A stretch of 64,000 nucleotides of DNA from Staphylococcus borealis (GCF_001224225.1 NZ_CUEE01000009.1:1-64000); one strand, 5' to 3'. Counted from the first letter of the stretch, positions 18,881-27,895 are shown. The notes: generated by a model not told the origin, from the letters alone. Numbers and translations are program-made.

Positions 18881-18915
18881 AGACAATTTCTATATTATTT
18901 CAATAGAAATTGTCT
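18881..18915 (-). terminator. Stem-loop terminator, IS1272-type target hairpin
   Basis: AGACAATTTCTAT pairs perfectly with ATAGAAATTGTCT across the loop ATTATTTCA. Read leftward it continues TTTTTTATAA. It can end transcription of the gene at 18962-19462. The loop and right arm are identical to 339-360 beside the transposase remnant. Confidence 0.8.
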
Positions 18916-18961
18916 CTTTTCACTTATCCAGGAACTTTATGTCCCGGACCCTCTATCTTTC

Positions 18962-19462
18962 CTAATTAGAATTTCCATATTGTTGTAATTCGTTAATATC
19001 AACGACAACATTATCCATACGTTTAGCTGTTTCTTTAAGTGCATTTCTTGCAACATGATTACTTGGATCTAATTTCAAAATTTGTTTAGCTACTTTGAAA
19101 GCTTCAGAATCTGTAATAACAGGCTCTGGAATTGCGTGTAATAATAACATTTGCAATAGACTCTTAATTTCTTTACCATTTGTTAATTGGATGGATGCTT
19201 GCGCATGGTAGTACGCAGAATCTAATGCACCCTCAATTTCACTTAACGGATACACAAGTAATAGAAATGCTAAATCATGCAACTCAGACGTTTCTTCAAA
19301 TTTAATCATATATAAAATACAAGTATAAAACATCATGCTTTCATGTTCATGTGCACATGAAATGTAGGCTTCTTCAAAATCTAGAAAGTCTGCTTTGGCC
19401 ATTATCTGTCTAACTTGTTCAAATTCTCCACTTAAAACGTTTTCCTTGATGCTGTTTTGCAT
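18962..19462 (-). CDS. Hypothetical helical (TPR-like) protein
   Basis: The 166-residue acidic soluble protein is largely helical, with no recognised domain name. The C-terminal stretch AKQILKLDPSNHVARNAL (about 130-147) reads like a tetratricopeptide repeat, suggesting a protein-contact role. The frame extends four codons to a GTG at 19474, but AGGTGG eight bases ahead of the ATG favours 19462. It is a conserved staphylococcal protein as I recall. It stands alone between the repeat cluster and dhaKLM, ending at the hairpin at 18881. Confidence 0.65.
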   Translation of the reverse strand: MQNSIKENVLSGEFEQVRQIMAKADFLDFEEAYISCAHEHESMMFYTCILYMIKFEETSELHDLAFLLLVYPLSEIEGALDSAYYHAQASIQLTNGKEIKSLLQMLLLHAIPEPVITDSEAFKVAKQILKLDPSNHVARNALKETAKRMDNVVVDINELQQYGNSN

Positions 19463-19607
19463 GACCTTGCCCACCTACTCTTTCGCTTTACTATAATAAC
19501 CTATTTTATCACAATCATTTGTCATTTTCATTTTATAAATTACTTAATTATAAAATTTATTTTGCGCATTTCAATGATTATTATATTACTGCTGATTAAC
19601 CTACATT

Positions 19608-19988
19608 TTAGTCAAATGCATTTGCTTTAAATGACGTTTGTGTAACTTCTTGTATCGCTTCATCAGTAGTTCCACCAACTGACAATTTGACTGCTGCAGT
19701 GAAACTACCTTCTACAATTGGTGCATCCATTTTCTTAATATGATGTGGTCCATCGTACATTTCAATTGCTAAATCGATATTCATTTCAGATGATCCTAAA
19801 TCATAGAAACATAGTGCATCATCTTCTAGGTTATTGATAATATTTTGAATGTCATCAAATGAGGTACCTATACCGCCATAGACACCACCGTATGCGATAA
19901 TGTTTACATCCTTGGCCATCTGATTAAGTAAAGATTTAGTGCCTTTCGCAATATCTGCACTATGGCTAATAATTATGATTGATGTCAT
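19608..19988 (-). CDS. dhaM: DhaM, phosphotransferase subunit of dihydroxyacetone kinase
   Basis: The 126-residue protein is an EIIA-Man-type domain with the phospho-accepting His in IISHSADIAKG (about His9) and the GGVYGGIGTSFDDI loop. It accepts phosphate from the PTS protein HPr and passes it to ADP bound to DhaL. It is the minimal single-domain form, lacking the HPr and EI domains fused on in E. coli. Its start overlaps the dhaL stop by 4 bp. It is the last gene of the dhaKLM operon. Confidence 0.9.
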   Translation of the reverse strand: MTSIIIISHSADIAKGTKSLLNQMAKDVNIIAYGGVYGGIGTSFDDIQNIINNLEDDALCFYDLGSSEMNIDLAIEMYDGPHHIKKMDAPIVEGSFTAAVKLSVGGTTDEAIQEVTQTSFKANAFD

Positions 19989-20566
19989 TTAATATCATCT
20001 CCAATCAAAGCGCTTAAGATATACACCATACTTTGAGCACCGGGGTCAACATAACCTATTGAATCTTTTTTAAAGTATGCTGCACGTCCTTTTGTAGCTT
20101 CAATAACTTTCGTATCAGTCGCAAATTGTTGCAATACTTCAAATGTTAATGTTTCTTCATTCTCTAAAGCTTCACGTGCACGATCTACAACATCAAACAT
20201 AGTTTTCTCATTACGTTGCACTTTACCTCTTTGCGCAATCGCATTTGCAAATTCAGTAACGACAGCTTTTAAATTATCATTGTCAATATCATCTTTAACG
20301 ACATTAGACATTTTAACAAAGCTAAATCCGTATAATGGACCAGATGCACCGCCAATATTTGACATTAATGCCATACCTGTTGTTTTAAACAGCGATGCCA
20401 TACTACTATCATCTATTTTATCTTTCAAACTTTTGAAGCCGCGTAACATATTAACACCATGATCACCGTCACCAATTGCTCTATCTAAATCTGTTAATAC
20501 TGTTTCTTTTTCTGAAAAAGTTGTCTCCAAATCTAACAAACGTTGTTTCATTTCTTTAACATCCAT
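19985..20566 (-). CDS. dhaL: DhaL, ADP-binding subunit of dihydroxyacetone kinase
   Basis: The 193-residue helical-barrel subunit holds ADP/ATP through magnesium. The ligand motif AIGDGDHGVNM (about 30-40) and the glycine-rich NIGGASGPLYG are intact. YVDPGAQSMVYIL closes the site. It transfers the phosphate received from DhaM to dihydroxyacetone in DhaK. The frame runs three codons further, but GAGGTGA then lies inside the gene, so the ATG at 20566 is preferred. It follows dhaK by 32 bp. Confidence 0.9.
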   Translation of the reverse strand: MDVKEMKQRLLDLETTFSEKETVLTDLDRAIGDGDHGVNMLRGFKSLKDKIDDSSMASLFKTTGMALMSNIGGASGPLYGFSFVKMSNVVKDDIDNDNLKAVVTEFANAIAQRGKVQRNEKTMFDVVDRAREALENEETLTFEVLQQFATDTKVIEATKGRAAYFKKDSIGYVDPGAQSMVYILSALIGDDIK

Positions 20567-20598
20567 TTTTATCACCTCAGTTGAAAGTAGTGTTTCTG

Positions 20599-21561
20599 TT
20601 AAAAGTAACGTGACGCTGTAGGCGCTTGTAAGGCTTTTAATAGCGCTTCATCGCTAGGTAATAGAGTAATTGAGAAACCTTGCATATCTAGTGAAGTCAT
20701 GTAGTCACCAACAAACCATTGTGCGACTTCTCGGTTCTGTTCCTCTAAATAACGTGCGCTAAATTTAGTCACGATATTTAATTCAGATAACGGTGTACCT
20801 CCCATGCCATTAATCATAACGATTAATGATTGCGCTTGGCTTTCTTTGAGTAATCGACCCAATAATCGTTCAACGATGCAATCTATTTCTTCATATTGAA
20901 TGCGTTCAATGCCTTTTTCGCCATGAATACCTATGCCAATTTCAATATCATTGTCATCAATATCGAAGCCATATTGTCCTGTCGTCGGAACCATTGGTGG
21001 TGTAAGCGACATACCAATACTTTTAATTTGAGAAGCAACTGCTTCACCTTTCTCTTTAATATCCTTTAATGTCATACCTTGTTCAGCTAAATAGCCTACA
21101 TATTTATGCACAAATACTGTACCGGCAACACCACGTCTTTGTGTTGCTTCAGATACTGAAATGTCATCTTTAACAATAATCATTTCTACTTGAATGCCTT
21201 CCATTTCAGCCATCTCTTGCGCCATTTCAAAGTTCATTACATCCCCGGCATAATTTTTAACAACCAATAGCACACCATCACCTGTATCGACAGCCTTGAT
21301 TGCTTCTAATACTTTATCTGGTGTCGGTGAGGTGAAGACTTCCCCGCACACTGCTGCATCAAGCATTCCTTGTGCGACATACCCTGCATGAGCGGGTTCA
21401 TGACCACTACCGCCACCTGAAACAATCGCCACACCTTGAGATTTCTTATGACGTCGTACGACAATCGTTTCTGCGATGATGTCGATATCATCATTTGCTA
21501 TTACTAAACCATCCAACATGTCTTTTAAAAAGTGCTCTTTTTGTTTAATTAGCTTTTTCAT
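20599..21561 (-). CDS. dhaK: DhaK, dihydroxyacetone-binding subunit
   Basis: The 320-residue subunit binds dihydroxyacetone covalently as a hemiaminal with the His in GIGIHGEKGIE (about 212-222). The phosphate-side loop GGGSGHEPAHAGYV (about 49-62) is complete. The product, dihydroxyacetone phosphate, enters glycolysis. The start is the ATG after GGGAGG and not the in-frame TTG two codons earlier. It is the first gene of dhaKLM, and no dhaR/dhaS-type regulator is next to it. A terminator-isolated fhu operon lies upstream. Confidence 0.92.
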   Translation of the reverse strand: MKKLIKQKEHFLKDMLDGLVIANDDIDIIAETIVVRRHKKSQGVAIVSGGGSGHEPAHAGYVAQGMLDAAVCGEVFTSPTPDKVLEAIKAVDTGDGVLLVVKNYAGDVMNFEMAQEMAEMEGIQVEMIIVKDDISVSEATQRRGVAGTVFVHKYVGYLAEQGMTLKDIKEKGEAVASQIKSIGMSLTPPMVPTTGQYGFDIDDNDIEIGIGIHGEKGIERIQYEEIDCIVERLLGRLLKESQAQSLIVMINGMGGTPLSELNIVTKFSARYLEEQNREVAQWFVGDYMTSLDMQGFSITLLPSDEALLKALQAPTASRYF

Positions 21562-21667
21562 ATGCAATTTCCTCCCTTGGCTATCATCTCAATTATAAAT
21601 CAAGCACAATGTATGCGCTAACATTTACATGCATGTCATTATATTTTTCATTTTTTTACAAAAAAAA

Positions 21668-21717
21668 TGGGAATGGACTAGATTTCGTCGTTATGCTAGA
21701 AAATCTATCCACTCCCG
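21668..21717 (-). terminator. Terminator of fhuCBG
   Basis: The arms GGGAATGGACTAGATTT and AAATCTATCCACTCCC pair with one bulge. Read leftward a run of eight T follows. It lies 81 bp past the fhuG stop and separates fhu from dhaKLM. Confidence 0.85.
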
Positions 21718-21797
21718 TGAGCATCACTCGTATCGATGAAAAATTTAGTATTGAACTACTTAGATACGAGATATTATATAGTGTCACTTTCGCTTTA

Positions 21798-22814
21798 TTA
21801 TATGCGTTTCGATTTATACATTAAGTAAATGAAATATGGTGCGCCGATAATAGCAACTACAATGCCAGCAGGTACGCCTGTTGGTTCGAGAATAATTTTA
21901 CCAATCGTATCTGATAGAACAAGTAAGAAAGCACCTACAACAATTGAAATTGGTAAAAAGAGTTGATGGCGTGGTCCAATAATTGATTTTGCAATATGCG
22001 GCCCCATTAAACCAATAAATGCAATCGCACCTGCAACTGCAACAGCAATTGATGATAATACAACTGCAATAAAGAATAGAACGATACGCTCGCGTTCAAT
22101 CTTCACGCCAAGCCCTTTGGCAATATGCTCATGTGTATGAATTAAATTAAGCACATTAGATTTGTATAACAGAAATGGAATGATGATGATAAGCCATGGA
22201 ATCGTTGCAATCACAAATGTCCAATCATCGCCCCAAATATTACCAGCAAACCAAGTCGCTATAAATTCTGACTGATCTTCGTTAAATTTTGACATAAGTG
22301 TAATAGAACCACCATATAAAGCTGTCTGCATCCCTACACCAATTAACACCATACTTGAAGGTGTAATGCCATCTCTTTGATTCACACTAAATAAAAAGAT
22401 AATAATAGCAGTTGCTATACCACCAACAATACTTATTAGCGGTAATACATATACAAAATTATCTGGATTAATATGACCAATTGAAATAAATAAAGCAATA
22501 GCAAAACCACCGCCAGCATTAATACCTAAAATACCTGGTTCGGCAATTGGATTCTTAGTGACACTTTGAATAATAGCACCACTTAAGCTAAGCGCTGCGC
22601 CTGCTAAAATCGTAATTAACATTCTAGGAAATCTAAATTCCATTAAAATTAATTGATCATAATATTCACCTTGACCAATAAGCGTCTTTAAAAATCGATC
22701 TACGGGTATCTTATACTCTCCAGAAGACACACTCCATGTACATGCTGCTAATAATAGTATTGAAAAGATCATTAACGTAATGATTTGTTTACGTCTTAAT
22801 TTTGGATGAATCAT
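21798..22814 (-). CDS. fhuG: Ferric hydroxamate permease FhuG
   Basis: The 338-residue membrane protein is of the FecCD/BtuC family, with about ten membrane helices. Family hallmarks are EFRFPRMLITILAGAALSLSG (about residues 59-79), the GILGINAGGGFAIALF stretch, and GAIAFIGLMGPHIAKSIIG near the ATPase-coupling helix. With FhuB it forms the heterodimeric channel for iron(III)-hydroxamates such as ferrichrome and desferrioxamine. The binding lipoproteins FhuD1/FhuD2 are encoded elsewhere in staphylococci. It overlaps fhuB by 4 bp. Confidence 0.9.
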   Translation of the reverse strand: MIHPKLRRKQIITLMIFSILLLAACTWSVSSGEYKIPVDRFLKTLIGQGEYYDQLILMEFRFPRMLITILAGAALSLSGAIIQSVTKNPIAEPGILGINAGGGFAIALFISIGHINPDNFVYVLPLISIVGGIATAIIIFLFSVNQRDGITPSSMVLIGVGMQTALYGGSITLMSKFNEDQSEFIATWFAGNIWGDDWTFVIATIPWLIIIIPFLLYKSNVLNLIHTHEHIAKGLGVKIERERIVLFFIAVVLSSIAVAVAGAIAFIGLMGPHIAKSIIGPRHQLFLPISIVVGAFLLVLSDTIGKIILEPTGVPAGIVVAIIGAPYFIYLMYKSKRI

Positions 22815-23815
22815 ATTGTGCGTCCCCCTCTTTTAACTAAATATAAGAAGTAAGGTACGCCAATAAACGAAATAATAGCGCCCACTGGTGCTTCACCTAA
22901 CATACGTGCAATGGTATCGGCTAATATCATGAGCAAACCGCCTGACAACGCAGTTAATGGTAATACCTTGGCGTAATCAGTACCCACTAAAAATCTAACA
23001 ATATGAGGTACCATTAATCCGACAAAGGCAATTTGTCCTACCATCGACACGGCAACACCAGCTAAAATCATCGTTAAGAACAGACTCACACCACGAATCA
23101 TCGTGATATTCTGTCCTAATCCTTTCGCAAGGGTTTCACCTAAATTTAAAATCGTTAGTTGCTTACTCATGGCTATAATGATTATGATAGCAATAATAAT
23201 TACTGGGCCACTCCACATAAGTTGCTTCCAAGTCGTACCTGAAACACCACCGGCAGTCCAGAATGTTAGAGTTTGGTTTAGTTTAAATGTTAACGCAATA
23301 CCCTGACTTAAAGCCGTTAATAATGCACTTACAGCAGCACCGGCTAAAATAATTCTCATAGGGTTGAACCCATCTCGTCTAGATCGCCCTATCGTTAAGA
23401 CGATAAAGCCACCTAGCATTGCGCCTAAAAACCCTGCAAACATAAGCATTAAAAATGGCGCCGCGGGATAAATGGCAAACGTTAATGCCAACGCAAATGA
23501 AGCACCTGAATTCAAACCAATTAGACTCGGATCAGCGAGCCCATTTTTTGTTACACCTTGAATCACAGCGCCTGCAACTGACAGTGCCATACCTACTAAT
23601 ACCGCACCTAAATCACGCGGTATACGTATCTCACTAATAATGTTATGTTGTTGGTTTTTAGGATTATAGTGAAAAATAGCATCCATAATAGTTGAAAAAC
23701 TAATTTTTGCTTCGCCTATCAAGATAGATACGAGCAATGCGCCTATTAACAACACAAAGACTAAAATCATATAGCCAATAAAACCGATGTTTACTTTCTT
23801 ATCTTTCTCCATCAT
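22811..23815 (-). CDS. fhuB: Ferric hydroxamate permease FhuB
   Basis: The 334-residue FecCD-family permease is partner of FhuG. It shows IRIPRDLGAVLVGMALSVAG (about 63-82), GLADPSLIGLNSGASFALAL and GQIAFVGLMVPHIVRFLVG, in register with FhuG. In Gram-positives FhuB is a half-length protein that needs FhuG to complete the channel, unlike the double-length E. coli FhuB. Two adjacent ATG codons (23815, 23812) could start it. It follows fhuC by 32 bp in a Fur-controlled operon. Confidence 0.9.
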   Translation of the reverse strand: MMEKDKKVNIGFIGYMILVFVLLIGALLVSILIGEAKISFSTIMDAIFHYNPKNQQHNIISEIRIPRDLGAVLVGMALSVAGAVIQGVTKNGLADPSLIGLNSGASFALALTFAIYPAAPFLMLMFAGFLGAMLGGFIVLTIGRSRRDGFNPMRIILAGAAVSALLTALSQGIALTFKLNQTLTFWTAGGVSGTTWKQLMWSGPVIIIAIIIIIAMSKQLTILNLGETLAKGLGQNITMIRGVSLFLTMILAGVAVSMVGQIAFVGLMVPHIVRFLVGTDYAKVLPLTALSGGLLMILADTIARMLGEAPVGAIISFIGVPYFLYLVKRGGRTI

Positions 23816-23847
23816 GATAATTTCCCTTTTCTTAGTTTATCTATATA

Positions 23848-24645
23848 TTATGAATAATTACGTTGGAATAAGTCATATGTGACTAATAATGGTTTCCCTG
23901 TACGTGGGTCTGTACTAAGCACGACATCAATATTGAATACTTGTTCTAGAATATCTTTCGTTAGCACGTCTTCCGTAGGGCCACAAGCAATGATATCACC
24001 TTTCTTCATTGCAATAAGATGATCAGAAAAACGAATAGCTTGATTAATGTCATGTAAGACCATGACGATCGTGCAACCTTGTTCTTTATTTAATTGTTGT
24101 ACTAATTCTAATATTTCTAATTGATGTGAGATATCTAAATATGTCGTAGGCTCATCTAAGAAAATGATGTCTGTTTTTTGAGCAAGTGCCATCGCAATCC
24201 AAACACGTTGGCGTTGACCACCACTTAAATCATTAATAGAGCGATGTCTAAATTCAGAAGTTCCAGTAACAGTCAAAGCCCAATCAATTTCTTTCTTATC
24301 TTCAGCAGATAGTCGTCCAAATCCTTTTTGATGTGGGAAACGACCATAAGATACAAGTTCTCCAACTGTAAGACCATCTGCTACTTCAGGTGTTTGTGGT
24401 AATATCGCAATTTTTTTAGCAATCTCTTTTGTAGACTGTGTATGAATATTTTCACCATCTAATTGAATTTCACCATTTTTTATTGTTAGTAAGCGCGATA
24501 ACGCTTTTAATAATGTAGATTTACCGCAACCATTAGGGCCAATAATTGACGTAACTTTGCCATCCGGTATTTCTACATCTAAATTGTTAATAATCGTATG
24601 ATCCCCATAACCTATTTCCACTTGTTGTGCTTTTAAACGATTCAT
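23848..24645 (-). CDS. fhuC: Ferric siderophore ABC transporter ATPase FhuC
   Basis: The 265-residue ATPase powers FhuBG and, in S. aureus, also several other siderophore permeases. It has Walker A GPNGCGKST (about 35-43), the Q-loop ILPQTPE, the signature LSGGQRQR, Walker B DIIFLDEPTTYLD and the switch His in VMVLHDINQ. The frame is open 33 codons upstream, through the Fur box. Homology and the AGGGAAAG site place the start at the ATG at 24645. It is the first gene of fhuCBG. Confidence 0.92.
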   Translation of the reverse strand: MNRLKAQQVEIGYGDHTIINNLDVEIPDGKVTSIIGPNGCGKSTLLKALSRLLTIKNGEIQLDGENIHTQSTKEIAKKIAILPQTPEVADGLTVGELVSYGRFPHQKGFGRLSAEDKKEIDWALTVTGTSEFRHRSINDLSGGQRQRVWIAMALAQKTDIIFLDEPTTYLDISHQLEILELVQQLNKEQGCTIVMVLHDINQAIRFSDHLIAMKKGDIIACGPTEDVLTKDILEQVFNIDVVLSTDPRTGKPLLVTYDLFQRNYS

Positions 24646-24697
24646 GCTTTCCCTACTTTCATAATAAATAGCTTTGGATATGATTGAAATAGTCAAT

Positions 24698-24712
24698 TGA
24701 TAATAATTATCA
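24698..24712. promoter_or_regulatory. Fur box of fhuCBG
   Basis: TGATAATAATTATCA is a perfect 7-1-7 palindrome identical to the minimal Fur-box consensus. It lies 53 bp before the fhuC start, so the operon should be repressed when iron is sufficient. Confidence 0.92.
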
Positions 24713-24774
24713 TAGTCAATAGATGTATTATAACATCTTTGCAAACAACTGACTATTTGTAATTAATGCATAAA

Positions 24775-24840
24775 AGGTTAGGCATTTTATTGATTGGCAG
24801 AGCCATTTAACCTTTACCAATCAATGAAAACACCTAACCT
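24775..24840 (-). terminator. Long hairpin downstream of the YitT gene
   Basis: Arms of about 23 bases (AGGTTAGGcATTTTATTGATTGG and CCAATCAATGAAAAcACCTAACCT) pair almost fully around a 19-nt loop. Read leftward it ends CCTTTTATG. It separates the YitT gene from fhuC. Confidence 0.7.
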
Positions 24841-24871
24841 CATTTATTTATTATTATCAATTATTCATCAA

Positions 24872-25705
24872 TTATTCATCAATTAAAAATCCATTGCCAT
24901 ATACATCTCTCACGTCATGGACAACTAAAAAGGCATGATTATCAATCTTACGTATCATTTTCTTTGCTTTAGATACTTGTGTTTTCGCAACAACAACATA
25001 AAGGACGTCTTTTTCTTCACGACTATAATAGCCTCTCCCATCTAAGATGGTAAGGCCACGCCCTACTTGTTCATCTATTGCCTTCGCTACTTGGTCTGGC
25101 TTACTTGAAATAATTGTCATTGCTTTTTTAGTATTTAAACCTTCAATCACATATTCCATCACTTTTGTACCTATATACAGTGAAATAACTGTAACTAATG
25201 CCATTTGTAAAGGTAGTACCGTTAACGATATAAGTACAACAATTAAATCGAAAAATAACAAGGCATATGCTGTACTGACATCTAAATATTTATTAGCAAT
25301 TTGGGCTAGTATCGTTGTTCCTGCAGTGGTACCACCGGCAAGAACTATAATACCAATACCTAATCCAACACAAGAACCACCAAAAACGGCATTAATGATA
25401 ACATTTCCTGTTTCAACATGCCACTGCTCAGTTAAACTCAAGAAAACGGAGATCAATACAGTTGCTATTATAGTCAATACCATACTTTTTTTACTTAAAA
25501 ATTTATATCCAACTATGATGAGTAGTGCATTAGCTACAAAGTTTGTAATGGCTGGAGAAATGTGAAACGCATAATATAGAACAATGGCTATACCTGTTAC
25601 CCCACCTTCTCCTAAATTACCTGAGATAATGAACGCATTTACCCCAGCTGAAAATATGAAAGAGCCTAGTATGACCAAAAGTAAATCTTTAATATTTTTA
25701 TTCAC
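24872..25705 (-). CDS. YitT-family membrane protein (DUF2179)
   Basis: The 277-residue protein has a membrane part of five to six helices (about residues 5-190). It is followed by a cytosolic DUF2179 domain (about 200-277) with GRGLTILDGRGYYSREEKDVLYVV. That is the layout of the YitT/DUF161-DUF2179 family. Its transport or signalling role is not established. The frame is open 24 codons upstream, but AAAGGGG lies nine bases before the GTG at 25705, so that GTG is the likely start. The RsaD small-RNA gene is divergent. Confidence 0.75.
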   Translation of the reverse strand: MNKNIKDLLLVILGSFIFSAGVNAFIISGNLGEGGVTGIAIVLYYAFHISPAITNFVANALLIIVGYKFLSKKSMVLTIIATVLISVFLSLTEQWHVETGNVIINAVFGGSCVGLGIGIIVLAGGTTAGTTILAQIANKYLDVSTAYALLFFDLIVVLISLTVLPLQMALVTVISLYIGTKVMEYVIEGLNTKKAMTIISSKPDQVAKAIDEQVGRGLTILDGRGYYSREEKDVLYVVVAKTQVSKAKKMIRKIDNHAFLVVHDVRDVYGNGFLIDE

Positions 25706-25875
25706 ATATACCAACCCCTTTAATTGTAATATCACTAAAAATGTTAGCACATTCACTAGCAAAGCTACAATATTCATTTTGAAAAGGGATTAAAAGCATG
25801 AATGTTTAACCATATCATTGTCTTGTCTCTCGCTTGAATTCTCATTATAAATAAAGAGAATCATAAATAAATATA

Positions 25876-25890
25876 AATTTTCTGAATTTT
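25876..25890. promoter_or_regulatory. CodY-like box beside the RsaD promoter
   Basis: AATTTTCTGAATTTT matches the CodY consensus AATTTTCWGAAAATT at 13 of 15 positions. It ends three bases before the -35 of the small-RNA promoter. CodY control of RsaD is reported in S. aureus, which supports both calls. Confidence 0.6.
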
Positions 25891-25893
25891 TTG

Positions 25894-25922
25894 TTTACTT
25901 TAACGTTTCCTTTTGCTATAAT
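25894..25922 (+). promoter_or_regulatory. Promoter of the RsaD small RNA
   Basis: -35 TTTACT (25894-25899), a 17-bp spacer and -10 TATAAT (25917-25922). The expected start is near 25929. Confidence 0.8.
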
Positions 25923-25928
25923 GTGTAT

Positions 25929-26099
25929 AACTTCTTAATAAGAGAAGTTATCTCCTTTGTGTTGTTTATAGTAACAAAACAAATTTTGCTCGAAGTACTG
26001 TGACAGTACCTAGTCCTTACCGTTACAAGTACATTAATATTCATTTCCCATAAAAACCAAGTATATAGAGTGTCTCCTCACTCTACATACTTGGTTTTT
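25929..26099 (+). ncRNA. rsaD: Small regulatory RNA RsaD
   Basis: A non-coding transcript of about 171 nt is bounded by a strong promoter and a strong terminator hairpin. The stem arms are AAAAACCAAG-TATA-TAGAGTG and CACTCTA-CATA-CTTGGTTTTT, 26052-26099. No open frame fills it. The position, between the nucleoside transporter and YitT genes, and the size are those of S. aureus RsaD. A C-rich single-stranded TTTCCCA segment at 26044-26050 precedes the terminator, as expected for the UCCC seed of Rsa RNAs. RsaD acts on overflow-metabolism mRNAs in S. aureus under CodY control. Identity is inferred from synteny and structure. Confidence 0.78.
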
Positions 26100-26168
26100 A
26101 TCATTTATCTTAAAATTATCAATCATTATACTATCGATAGCTTGTCTGTCTTACCCAAAAACTAAAAA

Positions 26169-26202
26169 ACTGAGAAAAGCTTAATATAAGCGCCTTCTCA
26201 GT
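26169..26202 (-). terminator. Terminator of the nucleoside transporter gene (repeat-derived)
   Basis: Read leftward, CTGAGAAGGCGCTT pairs with AAGCTTTTCTCAG and is followed by TTTTTTAG. This is the inner inverted repeat of the composite intergenic element, here standing alone with a remnant TAGCTACTGTGCA. Confidence 0.8.
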
Positions 26203-26292
26203 TCATTTAGCTACTGTGCATAAATAACATCACGTATATGAATCATACGTATCTTAAATTTCATTAATTGGATAAGTATAAATGATATCTTC

Positions 26293-27525
26293 TTACCAAG
26301 CGAATAATCCAACAAACGCTGCAGTAAGTAATGACACTAAAATACCTGCTAATAACATCATTGGTACATATTTAGATACAAAATCTGATGTTTTTTTATC
26401 AACAATCCCTTTTAACGTTCCTACAATCATGCCAATCGTTGAGAAGTTGGCAAATGAAACTAAGAATGTTGAAATGACTGCTCTTCTATGTGGACTATAT
26501 GAATCTACTACTTTACTAATTTCACCCATAACTACAAATTCATTTGTAACAATTTTCTTGGCCATTTGTTGCGCGACAATCCATGCTTCTCCCCATGGTA
26601 AACCAAGTAAAAGTGCAAATGGATACATAAATAAACCTAAAATTTGATTCAAGCCGAAACTGCCTTTTACACCAATCCATCCACCAACAAGGCCTGTAAT
26701 CAGATTTATAAAGCGATCAATTAAGTCTGCTAAAGCAACAAAGCTAATGACGAAAGCAATAATGATTAATACCAGTTTACCCGCATTCAATACAGAATCA
26801 CCTAGGAATGAGAAGAATGGTTGACGTTCAACTGCTTCATCATTCTTAATGCTATAAATGATATCTTCTTGCTCTTCAACACTTACTGGATTCAAGATTG
26901 AAGAAACAATAATCGCATTGATAATATTTAAAGGTATTGCAGTTAATACAAGTTCACCAGGTATCATTTGTACATATGCCCCAACAATGGCACCAGAGAT
27001 GGAACTCATTGACATCATAGCTACAGTTAATACACGCATTTCATTCATGCGTTTAAGTTGTTCATTAGATACAGCTAACGCTTCAGTATTACCTAAGAAC
27101 ATCATTTCAATACCGAAGAATGATTCAAATTTAGGTTGACGTGTAACCTTAGCAAGTACCCAACCAATACCACCTATAACTTTAGGTAGAATGTTGAAAT
27201 ACATTAAAACGTCAAACAATGGTACAACAAGTAGAATTGGGAATAGCGCACTAATCGCCATATCCATTTGTTTACCGCTAGTAAAGCTGCTAAATGCAAA
27301 CCCTGTTCCAGTGTGTGCGGATTGAATTACCCATGCAATTGCTGAAGCTAATCTTTCTACAATCGTTCTCCCAATTTGGAAATAAACAAAGAACCATGCT
27401 AAAAACAAGTTTAAAACAACAAGAATTAAAATAGATTTCCATTGGATATTTTTGCGATCTCTTGAAAATAATACTGCAATTCCCAAAAATGCAAGTAACC
27501 CAATGATGTTAATCACTAAAAACAT
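26293..27525 (-). CDS. nupC: Concentrative nucleoside transporter (NupC family)
   Basis: The 410-residue membrane protein is of the CNT family (nucleoside/proton or sodium symport). It has about ten segments and the domain order Nucleos_tra2_N, gate region and C-terminal core. Typical motifs include FGIEMMFLGNTEALAVSNEQL (about 136-156), ISGAIVGAYVQMIPG, and FVVMGEISKVVDSYSPH followed by the helix with FANFSTIGMIVG. It imports nucleosides for salvage. The gene has its own leader of about 130 bp and a repeat-derived terminator. It corresponds to S. aureus SA0600. Confidence 0.88.
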   Translation of the reverse strand: MFLVINIIGLLAFLGIAVLFSRDRKNIQWKSILILVVLNLFLAWFFVYFQIGRTIVERLASAIAWVIQSAHTGTGFAFSSFTSGKQMDMAISALFPILLVVPLFDVLMYFNILPKVIGGIGWVLAKVTRQPKFESFFGIEMMFLGNTEALAVSNEQLKRMNEMRVLTVAMMSMSSISGAIVGAYVQMIPGELVLTAIPLNIINAIIVSSILNPVSVEEQEDIIYSIKNDEAVERQPFFSFLGDSVLNAGKLVLIIIAFVISFVALADLIDRFINLITGLVGGWIGVKGSFGLNQILGLFMYPFALLLGLPWGEAWIVAQQMAKKIVTNEFVVMGEISKVVDSYSPHRRAVISTFLVSFANFSTIGMIVGTLKGIVDKKTSDFVSKYVPMMLLAGILVSLLTAAFVGLFAW

Positions 27526-27895
27526 AAGGCACCTACCTGACTAAATTTTTATGACGTGATGTCATGGCATGTTTATATAACAGAACCGTACTTTAAACTC
27601 TAATTAACCCCAAAAGTTCCGTTAATAATATATTTCTCATTATACCATGAGGTAATGTTCGAGAAAATATAGATTCGTCAAATTAACATAAATGAAAAAG
27701 AGCGAGACAGACTTCGTTTTGAAATCATCACGCTCTCTACTTGCTTTACTTATCGTTGTTCATGTTGACCATCTACTTGCTATAACCCTAGATTTGATTT
27801 TAGAAAAGCTTAGTATACATGTCTGTTAAATTCAGGTAGTGATTTTGCAATACAGCATCACACTATGGTTGGTTACAGGTGTGTTTTACATGCGT
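27526..27895. other. Intergenic, 370 bp, nupC upstream region
   Basis: The right part (27600-27895) contains a decayed hairpin GAGCG...CGCTC near 27701-27740 that may end the glycosyltransferase transcript. The left part is the promoter and leader of nupC. I see no gene and no confident operator. Confidence 0.45.
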
